This document shows, piece after piece, positions 1-5,867 of a DNA stretch of 8,006 nucleotides. How positions within the stretch are numbered: position 1 is the first letter of the stretch; each line of letters opens with the position of its first letter. The position numbers were made by a program, and so were the translations under genes. Under the pieces are notes generated by a model that ran no database searches, was not told the DNA's origin, and was given only the letters and a program-made list of their open reading frames with translations. The DNA is taken from positions 1-8,006 of the forward strand of contig JAQCYU010000053.1 of NCBI GenBank assembly GCA_027682925.1, in the 5' to 3' direction. Source of the stretch: Coriobacteriaceae bacterium AF45-21 (GTDB taxonomy: Bacteria > Actinomycetota > Coriobacteriia > Coriobacteriales > Coriobacteriaceae).

Positions 1-234
1 TGGGCCGTGATATCGGTCCAGCCCTTCGCGGCTTCGACGCCGGCGCGGCCGTCCTTACCGGCCGAGACGGCGTCGAAGCCGCCGTCCGCGCCCGCCGCCA
101 CGTACACGCTACCTTGGTGGCGCACTGGGCCGTGATATCGGTCCAGCCCTTCGCGGCTTCGACGCCGGCGCGGCCGTCCTTACCGGCCGAGACGGCGTCG
201 AAGCCGCCGTCCGCGCCCGCCGCCACGTACACGC
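1..234. repeat. Exact 109-bp direct repeat, period 125 bp, inside the pilin gene
   Basis: Bases 1-109 are identical to bases 126-234, separated by a 16-bp spacer (110-125). The repeated DNA encodes the pilin segment RVYVAAGADGGFDAV and what follows. Because 125 is not a multiple of three, the copy at 1-109 is read out of frame with the gene start. The match runs to the very first base of the window, so its true left end is unknown. It is either a genuine tandem duplication that disrupts the gene or a mis-assembly near a contig end. Confidence 0.95.
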
Positions 235-985
235 GCATGCTCGCGGCCACCTTAGAGGGGTCGAGTCCCGCGCTCATGGTGTCGACGAACCGCACCGTGT
301 AGGTGTCGTAGGCGGTGAGCCCGGCCGGGACCGTGGCAGAGAGGCGCCAGTACAGGTCGTCGGCGACCGTGGCGTCGGCGGCCTTCTGCCATGCGGCGGT
401 GCTGTCCTCCAGCACATGCTTTTGGACCTTGGGGGTCGCCGCCTTGGGCTTGACGGTGACGGCGCTGCCGCCCACCAGCGCCATAATCGGCGCGGTGCCG
501 GCCTCGCCCTGGGCGATGGCGTCGTCGTCGGCGACGATGAGCCAGTAGCCACAGGGCAGCTTGGCCTCCGTACCCGCGTTAAGGGCCACGGACACGGCGC
601 CAGAGTTCTGGAGGGAACGAGCGAGCCGTGCGCTCAGCGCGCTCGTAAGGCGGGAATCGGTGTTGAGCCACTCGGCAGCTTCCTGTGCGGTGGTCTGGGA
701 ATTGGGCATGCCGGCGCTGTGCAACACAGGCAGCGCGGCGTCGCGCACGGCATCGCTTGCCCAGACAAGGTCGGTGGCGATCTTGGCGTCGTTGTCGTCA
801 TCGACGACGTTGGCGTCAAAGATCTGGTAGGCGTCGTAGCAGCGCGCCACGGTGCCTGTCACCGTGATGGATCCGGTCGCGCTCGGCGCGGCCTGCGCGG
901 ATGCGGGGAACACAACCGTGCAGGTGCCGATCAAGAGGGCGAGCAGCGCAAACAAGATCGGGAAGGAGCAAACTTTCTTATTCAC
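1..985 (-). CDS. D2-type fimbrial pilin precursor, 3' end outside window and frame broken by a tandem repeat
   Basis: Probable structural subunit of a sortase-assembled pilus. The chosen start is GTG at 985, preceded by GGGAGG at 8-nt spacing. It gives a signal peptide (MNKK..., hydrophobic core at residues 8-26, likely cleavage after ASAQA near residue 32). The mature part has an N-terminal domain up to about residue 190. A region starting PKVQKHVLED follows and runs through YDTYTVRFVDTMSAGLDPS. This resembles the fimbrial isopeptide-formation D2 domain family, in which a lysine like the one in VQKHV forms an internal isopeptide bond. The frame looks genuine to about residue 292 (position about 110). 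There the second copy of a 109-bp repeat enters in another frame, and the Arg/Pro/Ala-rich translation beyond it is not credible protein. The sorting signal would lie further left, outside the window. The gene overlaps its upstream neighbour by 8 nt, so it belongs to the same operon. Pilin identity is by family resemblance; which subunit (shaft or tip) is unknown. Confidence 0.75.
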   Translation of the reverse strand, partial: MNKKVCSFPILFALLALLIGTCTVVFPASAQAAPSATGSITVTGTVARCYDAYQIFDANVVDDDNDAKIATDLVWASDAVRDAALPVLHSAGMPNSQTTAQEAAEWLNTDSRLTSALSARLARSLQNSGAVSVALNAGTEAKLPCGYWLIVADDDAIAQGEAGTAPIMALVGGSAVTVKPKAATPKVQKHVLEDSTAAWQKAADATVADDLYWRLSATVPAGLTAYDTYTVRFVDTMSAGLDPSKVAASMRVYVAAGADGGFDAVSAGKDGRAGVEAAKGWTDITAQCATKVACTWRRARTAASTPSRPVRTAAPASKPRRAGPISRP

Positions 986-3900
986 GACGCTCGCCTCCCT
1001 TCGCATTCGCCTTGCGACGAATGTGCATCCAGGCCGCAGCAGCGCAAAGCGCCGCCGCGCCGGCAAGGTACGTCAGAGTGACGCCCGACATACCAGAAAG
1101 GGGCAAAGATGTGGAGTAGGTGTTGGTGAAGGTGGGGGTAGTGTCGGGAAACTCGTGGTCCTTATTATCGGTGTCTTTCCACGTACCGCCGGGGTCAACG
1201 GTTCCCTTCCTGTAGGTCACCGCACAGTCGATTCCTCCTTGGGTGTTATCCTTTGCCACAACCTTGAACCTATAGACCGACTGATCAAACTTATAATGCG
1301 GATAGGTCGAGCTTTCGTACTTCTCGCGCACATAGTACGTGAAGGTCTTGGAACCATTGTTAAGGTCCGTGAGCTTATATGTCTTCGACTTGAAATCGAC
1401 CGTGCTCGTCGCATTACCGTTTTTTTCAGTTTTGACATTCGCAGGATCAGGATTAATTGTTACCGTTTCCGGTTTGGTGAAGTTCGGGTCGTCCTCGTTC
1501 GCGAGTTCGAATGTGAACGCCTTCATCTCGCCACCATCAACCTTCTTGGTCACCTGAGGCGTCCAAGAGCCCTTGGGTTTGTATGCATTAGTAAAGGTCT
1601 TGTCGGTGTTGCCATCGGTGATCTTAATGGAGACATCGCTACCGTTGTTCGGAGTAAACGTTTTCGCCTCATTATTTTTGAGATTAGTAACCCTTACATT
1701 CGTAACTAAATAGTAGATGTAATCAATATCCAGCACCGGCCGCTCTTCGGTTGTAGTTGTAAGCTCAATCTTGTAGATGGTCTGGTCGTAGTCCACGCCA
1801 GGGACGCGATCCGCAACGTTGCCGGGGTCCTCAACGAGGTAGTAGACGTTCGTTCCAGCGGAGTGGACCCTGCCCAAATCAAAGACAAAGTTACCTTCAG
1901 CGTCGTTCGTGGCCCCATCGTCATCGCCAACTATTGAACAGCCATTGAGCTGCAATTTGCCATCATCATTATTATTAAAGCTAGGGACACCACCGCTCTC
2001 GCCCGGCTCCAAGAGTTGGAACCTGAATTTTCCCGCATCATCCGCAGTAAGCGCGCGGCCTTCCAGTGCCTTAGTGCCGTTGAGCTTCATCTTGGGATAC
2101 ACGTTCACCTGCGTGGTGGAGCCAGCGATTACGTCGCCGTTGGTCATGACTCCGCCTCCGTGGATGTTGGAGCGGTTGCCCGTGATGAAGAGGGACGCAG
2201 CCGCAGTAGCAGCATCCTTATCATACTGAATCGGCTCAGATTTAAGGCCAATCATGTACTTAGCTTGGGCGCCCTCGTACTTGCCGATAGACGTTGGTGT
2301 TTTGTCGATCGTGCCCGACCAATTGGCAGCTCCACCACCAAGCATCTGTCCCGTTACGGCAGCGATATACGGCAGCGATTCAGCGTTAGCACTATCGCGA
2401 ATAAGAAAAAGATCCTGGTGACCGGCTTTTTTAAAGTCTTCAGTTATTTCGCCGCCTTCGTGGTTAGGGCGCCAATCCGCGTCATCGTTCTTGTCGTGGG
2501 TGCCGCCCGATCGGTTATAACCACTACCGTCAGGTTTACCGTCATAATTACCGAAAATCGCGATGCCATCGGTATCGGTAATGGCAGTCTTACCAGTCGG
2601 GCAAGCGGCAAACCCGCCGCCAAAGCCACTGGCATGATTGTTGGTAATCAGCGCGTTATATATATTGAGGCTCGCCGGCTGAACGTTGTTGTCGCTGCTG
2701 CCCTGGACGAATACGCCACCGCCGCCCCAGTCGTTGGTGGTATTGGTCGTATTGTTAGTGATGTAGGCTTTCTTGCCGCTCACATTAAATTCGCCAACTG
2801 TAGGCGCAGCGATACGGATGCCGCCACCCTCTGAGTTTTGCGCCACATTGCTGGCGATGATTCCACCATAAAACGCAAACCCGGAAAGAGGTTTATTCCA
2901 AGCGCCAGCATAAACGCCGCCGCCAGCCTCGGCAGAGTAGTTGCCCGTGATGTAGCCGCCGCTAATAACCAGACCGCCTTTTTTCTGTCCCTGATTGTGG
3001 CTAAAGGCAGCAATGCCGCCACCACCGTGACAACCGTTACCTTTGTGTCCTTCATCGGTATAGAACTGATATTTGTTGTTAGTAATGTAACCATTCGTAA
3101 TGGTCACCATAGAGTCCTCAGCACAAATTCCCGCGCCATAACCGACTTCATTATCATTTGTACCGTTACCGGAGATAATACCGCCAACCATGTTTACCGT
3201 AGAATTCAGGGCATAAACGCCGCCGCCACTGGGGGCATAGTTACCAGCGATTACGCCGTCAGAGATGTCAAGAGTTGAGTTCTCGACAGAAATACCCGCA
3301 CCAGCGGCGCCCTCCGGACAATATCCGCCGCAGACATACCCGCCGTCCACGCTGATGGCCGAACTGCCCGCTGCGTACACCAAATTTTTGACACAGTTGT
3401 TTTTATCCTGCGTAATCATGCCGCTCTCAAGATTGAGGTGGCCACCGCTATTGATTACGATGAGCCTCAAGTCCTTTGAGCCTGAGCACGCCACGATGGC
3501 ACCCTTGACATGAGCCTTATACGCCTTAAGAGTCTCGGTTGTACGGGTTCCGCTTGCGACCGATTCGGTTACGTAGTAGGTAAGGCCAATCGGAATGCCA
3601 TTGGAAGTATCGTATTCCATTAAAGCGAGATTGCCGCATTTATTTGTTTGAGAAGTCGTAGTCTCTGTCGCGGCAACTTGCTGACCGTCCTTGACAGTCA
3701 ACGTTGCGCCGCCGGTTATGTTGAATAGGGGCTGGCTCTGACTTGTATACTTAATTTTGCAGCCATTTAAATCCAGCGTGATATTGCTGCCGTCCTTGTT
3801 AAGCGCGATTGTCTCGCCGGTCTCGACATCATTCATAAGCTTGAAGCTAGCAACACCGCTTGCATTTGCCAGTTTTTTCAAGTCGTCAGCTGTTCGTATT

Positions 3901-4299
3901 TCAGTGGATGCCGTTTTAGTCTGCCCGCCTTCCGCAGCCAGCATTACGGCATTGCCATCCGACAACTCGCCATCTTCGGCCTGCAGCTTACCTTCAGGCT
4001 GACCCTGCTCAACACCATTTGAAGGGTCGGCTTCGTCGCCCGCAGCATCGTCACTATTCTGGTTTTCGGTATCCCCGTTGTTGGTGTTGCCTACATCAGT
4101 AGACTCACTTGAGGAACCCCCCCCCCATCACAGTTTCCTCGGTAGAAACCGTCTGGGCATCGTTGGCAATGGCCTGCGAGATCGGAGGCATGACGAGCGA
4201 CAGTACCAGGCTCAAAACGGAGGCTCCGCACAAAACGCCTGCCAGCACACGGCGCGTCGCTTTATTACTCTGCTTAGATTTATCCGAATTCGCTTTCAT
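978..4299 (-). CDS. Phase-variable LPXTG-like surface adhesin/pilin (beta-helix plus two FctA-type domains), currently out of frame
   Basis: Large cell-wall-anchored surface protein, probably an adhesin or pilus tip subunit. The start is ATG at 4299, with GGGGAGGAG just upstream. As assembled, reading stops after 64 residues at TGA 4105-4107, because a G10 run at 4117-4126 shifts the frame. With one G fewer, the frame joins the long downstream frame ending at TAA 978-980 and gives 1,106 residues. Order in that form: signal peptide (1 to about 45); Gly-tract; acidic Asn/Ser/Asp-rich linker (to about 115); right-handed beta-helix (about 165-725) with recurring GGGVYA, GAGICA, GGGIAAF, GGGIRIA and GGGVFV turns; an FctA/Spy0128-like domain (about 730-905; candidate Lys in YPKMKLNG, Glu in YYLVED, Asn in FTNAY); a second such domain (about 906-1062; VTKKVDG, YYVRE, FTNTY); LPLSG at 1065-1069; a hydrophobic helix and an RRK tail. 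The isopeptide residues are inferred from the family. Base composition is visibly more AT-rich than neighbouring genes, which suggests transfer. No sortase is in the window. Confidence 0.85.
981..1106 (-). other. C-terminal cell-wall sorting signal (LPLSG, membrane helix, basic tail)
   Basis: The last 42 residues of the surface protein follow the sortase substrate plan. LPLSG (codons at 1092-1106) is followed by a hydrophobic stretch, VTLTYLAGAAALCAAAAW, and a positively charged end, HIRRKANAK...ERRE. Ser replaces the usual Thr of LPXTG, as seen in some pilin-specific sortase substrates. The cognate sortase is expected nearby, probably beyond the left edge of the window. Confidence 0.85.
994..999 (-). 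promoter_or_regulatory. Ribosome binding site of the D2 pilin gene, inside the upstream gene
   Basis: GGGAGG lies 8 nt before GTG 985 and within the last codons of the upstream surface-protein gene (Lys-Gly-Gly-Glu). The sequence GTGAATAA serves both genes: GTG starts the pilin and TAA stops the adhesin. This arrangement decides the start and implies translational coupling. Confidence 0.75.
4117..4126 (-). repeat. Ten-G homopolymer tract (simple sequence repeat), probable phase-variation switch
   Basis: The plus strand shows ten consecutive C, hence G10 in the sense of the surface-protein gene, at codons 58-61, just after the signal peptide. Frame check: G10 gives ...VMGGGFLK-stop; G11 runs into TAG at 4091-4093; G9 or G12 gives ...VMGGGSSSESTDVG and the full protein. 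Long G/C homopolymers near the 5' end of surface genes are the classic substrate of slipped-strand mispairing in other bacteria. A sequencing or consensus length error is the main alternative, but the tract itself is real in either case. Confidence 0.85.
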
Positions 4300-4305
4300 C
4301 GATGT

Positions 4306-4314
4306 CTCCTCCCC
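4306..4314 (-). promoter_or_regulatory. Strong ribosome binding site of the surface-protein gene
   Basis: GGGGAGGAG precedes ATG 4299 at normal spacing, with a Lys-rich n-region and hydrophobic signal peptide directly after. It supports 4299 as the start, and so shows that the short 64-residue frame is the true 5' end of the long gene and not a chance ORF. Confidence 0.8.
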
Positions 4315-4402
4315 AAGAGGCCGCGATCTTGCTCTTTCGCCATCAAACTTGGGCGCGCAACCTATAATTGCTCGCGCTCGATATGCATATTATTACTCTT
4401 TG

Positions 4403-4431
4403 TTTAAACAACGAAAGCCTAACAATGTCAG
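4403..4431 (-). promoter_or_regulatory. Candidate sigma-70-type promoter for the surface-protein operon
   Basis: Minus-strand CTGACA (4426-4431, five of six to TTGACA) and TTTAAA (4403-4408, four of six to TATAAT) are separated by 17 bp. This would give a leader of roughly 100 nt before ATG 4299. A second, weaker option further upstream is TTGACC with TAAAAC at 18-bp spacing, around 4570-4600. The choice rests on consensus match only. Confidence 0.35.
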
Positions 4432-4750
4432 TTTTGCTTTACGTTGCCTTAACTTCTTGACAATTATTCAAACTATGCATTGTTTTTCGAGGGTTAAATT
4501 TCGGAAAGACGCTGGTAAACTCGTTAGCAAATCTAGATAAATGACACTTTATCATTGTTTGTACAACACTTTGTTTTACCCGCTCAATCTGTGAACGGTC
4601 AAAATTGCGCCGTGAATGGCAGTATATCTACCTGGAAATATTAGTTATGAGCTAATTGGTCAATTACTGCACAACTAGCGTGTGCCGATATGTTCATACA
4701 TCGACACTTGAATGGCATCGCATGTTACCGGCCGCAAATCTCCTCGCTAC

Positions 4751-4786
4751 AAAAAAGCGTCCCAACAATCGACTGTTGGGACGCTT
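4751..4786 (-). terminator. Rho-independent terminator of the HAD hydrolase gene
   Basis: A perfect 13-bp stem (AAGCGTCCCAACA at 4755-4767 with its complement at 4774-4786) encloses a 6-nt loop. On the minus strand it is followed by TTTTTT. It lies about 50 bp past the HAD stop codon and insulates the surface-protein locus from read-through. Confidence 0.9.
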
Positions 4787-4792
4787 GGAAAA

Positions 4793-4822
4793 CCACCACA
4801 AAGGCGCTCAGCCTCTTTGTGG
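4793..4822 (-). repeat. Intergenic hairpin repeat, copy 1 (diverged), probable terminator
   Basis: CCACAAAG (4796-4803) pairs with CTTTGTGG (4815-4822), starting 13 bp beyond the HAD stop codon. On the minus strand the stem is followed by TGGTTTTCC. It is related to the two copies at 5753-5783 and 7323-7355 but has lost part of the outer stem on one arm. Together with the terminator at 4751-4786 it forms a double hairpin after the gene. Confidence 0.7.
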
Positions 4823-4835
4823 CTGCCCCCCGGCG

Positions 4836-5657
4836 CTACAGCAGATGTTCCTCGATAAAGATCGCGATGCCGTCCTCGTCGTTGCTCGCGGTTACAAAGT
4901 CCGCGGCGGTACGGGTGGCGTCGCTGCCGTTTGCCATAGCCACGCCCACGCCGGCGTCGGCCACCATGCAGGTGTCGTTGTCCGCATCGCCAAACACGCA
5001 GATGTCCTGGAGCTCCATATCGTTGAGCTCCGCCACGCGCCCAAGGCCGCGCGTCTTGGACACGCGCGGATCCATGAACTCGTAGAGCCGCTGCGTGGTC
5101 TGCAGGGCCGCCGCCTTAACAGTGTTATCTGCAAACGTCGACGCCCGTTCAATCACCCGCGGCATCACCTCGGGCGCCATGGTAAACATCACCTTGGGCT
5201 GCGGCTCGCGCAAGAACTCGGCAAAATCGACCACCTGGTAGGGCACGCCGTCGACGCGCGACAGGTGCTCGACGCACGCGTTGCTCTCGGGCACGTAGAA
5301 CACGCCGTCTCGGGGGCAGACGGGTGTTGCCGGAAGGTCCGCCATGTGCTTGCAGATGCGCGCGATGGTCTCGCCCGGCAGCGGATAGCTCAGCTCGTTG
5401 ATGTCGTGCGCGCGGTCGATGACCTCGGCGCCACCGCAGCCCACCAGCACGTCCACCAGGCCTTCGATGCCCCAGAGCTCGTACATGGCCTCGGTCGCGT
5501 GGGCGTCGCGCCCGGTGCACAGGCCAAAGAGCACGCCGCGCTCGCGCAGGGCGCGGATCGCCGCCACGGTGCGCGGGGACACCGTGTGCTGGCTCGTGAG
5601 CAGCGTACCGTCGATATCGCAGAACACGGCTTTGATGTGGCTGAAGGTGGTGTCCAT
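4836..5657 (-). CDS. Cof-type HAD-superfamily hydrolase (putative sugar-phosphate or nucleotide phosphatase)
   Basis: A 273-residue cytosolic phosphatase of the HAD superfamily with a Cof/type IIB cap, the usual family length. Motif I is DIDGT (residues 14-18; Asp14 nucleophile, Asp16 acid/base), motif II is the Thr in CTGR (47-50), the motif III Lys is in SKTRG (Lys201), and motif IV is GDADND (223-228), which binds Mg2+. Residues between about 80 and 195 form the cap that sets substrate choice. The substrate cannot be read from sequence; family members act on sugar phosphates, pyridoxal phosphate or FMN. ATG 5657 is chosen because the protein then begins immediately before the Rossmann strand (IKAVFCDIDGT) and AGAAAGG lies upstream at 5-nt spacing. 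The frame stays open to 5804, but that extension is a translation of the intergenic hairpin repeat. The gene appears to be its own unit, with a promoter candidate at 5713-5743 and terminators downstream. Confidence 0.9.
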   Translation of the reverse strand: MDTTFSHIKAVFCDIDGTLLTSQHTVSPRTVAAIRALRERGVLFGLCTGRDAHATEAMYELWGIEGLVDVLVGCGGAEVIDRAHDINELSYPLPGETIARICKHMADLPATPVCPRDGVFYVPESNACVEHLSRVDGVPYQVVDFAEFLREPQPKVMFTMAPEVMPRVIERASTFADNTVKAAALQTTQRLYEFMDPRVSKTRGLGRVAELNDMELQDICVFGDADNDTCMVADAGVGVAMANGSDATRTAADFVTASNDEDGIAIFIEEHLL

Positions 5658-5712
5658 GGGAGCCTTTCTGAGTTGTGCGGCGGTGCTGGATGAGGTCAGA
5701 AATGGTGTACAT

Positions 5713-5743
5713 GGTATACCAAGGCGCAGGCGCGGCCTGTCAA
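5713..5743 (-). promoter_or_regulatory. Candidate promoter of the HAD hydrolase gene
   Basis: Minus-strand consensus TTGACA (5738-5743) is followed after 19 bp by TATACC (5713-5718). The -10 lies in a perfect 10-bp palindrome, TGGTATACCA (5712-5721), which could also be an operator. The -35 begins directly at the end of the T-rich tail of the hairpin at 5753-5783. The 19-bp spacing is longer than ideal. Confidence 0.45.
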
Positions 5744-5783
5744 AGCAAAAACCACCACAAAGGCGCCTGGCCCCTTTGTGGTG
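5744..5783 (-). terminator. Intergenic hairpin repeat, copy 2, with T-rich tail (terminator-like)
   Basis: An 11-bp perfect stem (CACCACAAAGG at 5753-5763 with CCTTTGTGGTG at 5773-5783) has a 9-nt loop. On the minus strand it is followed by GTTTTTGCTTTG, which fits a rho-independent terminator after the MFS transporter gene. Bases 5741-5763 are identical to 7312-7334, so this is a dispersed repeat and not a one-off terminator. Confidence 0.75.
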
Positions 5784-5805
5784 ATCGCGGCGTCTACGGG
5801 CCAAA

Positions 5806-5864
5806 CCATCACAACATTCGACGTTTTTCGGCAGAATCGCTATTTTTATCGAATGTTGTGATGG
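5806..5864. repeat. Perfect 16-bp inverted repeat just past the MFS gene
   Basis: CCATCACAACATTCGA (5806-5821) and its exact complement (5849-5864) flank a 27-nt loop rich in T runs. It begins 3 bp beyond the MFS stop codon. As RNA it could act as a 3' stabilising or terminating hairpin, but on the minus strand it is followed only by TTTGG, so it is a poor terminator by itself. It could alternatively be a protein-binding site or a remnant of a small mobile repeat. Confidence 0.85.
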
Positions 5865-5867
5865 ATT

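Larger units (their letters stand above)
4300..4750. other. AT-rich intergenic region upstream of the surface-protein operon
   Basis: About 450 bp without a credible gene, clearly more AT-rich than the flanking genes on the right. It lies between the surface-protein start and the terminator of the HAD gene. It contains the promoter candidates described separately, a small palindrome AATTG-GT-CAATT (4654-4665), and two ACACTTT direct repeats 22 bp apart (4544-4550 and 4566-4572). None of these can be tied to a known regulator. Short plus-strand frames here have no convincing ribosome binding site. Confidence 0.6.

Noticed and set aside
852..2834. Plus-strand open frames at 852-1709 and 2016-2834
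   Set aside because: Both lie opposite the adhesin gene, whose minus-strand product has clear domain structure. The plus frames show no family resemblance, signal or ribosome binding site.
2697..3345. Regularly spaced CCGCCGCC/CCGCCACC blocks as a DNA repeat array or CRISPR-like structure
   Set aside because: They are the codons of recurring Gly-Gly-Gly turns in the beta-helix; intervals vary and no conserved DNA repeat unit exists outside the coding frame.
4117..4126. Treating the frame break as an ordinary pseudogene mutation or simple sequencing error
   Set aside because: Both halves are otherwise intact over more than 1,000 codons with no other stop. The break sits exactly in a ten-base homopolymer, which fits a variable tract better than decay. 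A length miscall remains possible, so it is kept as a caveat.
4457..4462. Plus-strand TTGACA as a promoter
   Set aside because: No acceptable -10 box at proper spacing and no plus-strand gene downstream.
4544..4572. Two ACACTTT direct repeats, 22 bp apart, as regulator sites
   Set aside because: Seven-base matches in AT-rich DNA are expected by chance; spacing of about two helical turns is suggestive but not enough on its own.
4656..5693. Long plus-strand open frame (345 codons) opposite the HAD gene
   Set aside because: It is the antisense shadow of a confident HAD gene in GC-rich DNA. It is His/Arg/Ala-rich without recognisable domains, runs through a terminator and a hairpin repeat, and has no good ribosome binding site.
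5658..5804. N-terminal extension of the HAD protein to 5804
   Set aside because: The extra residues translate the intergenic hairpin (DHHKGARRLCGGF) and the candidate promoter. The family start fits ATG 5657.
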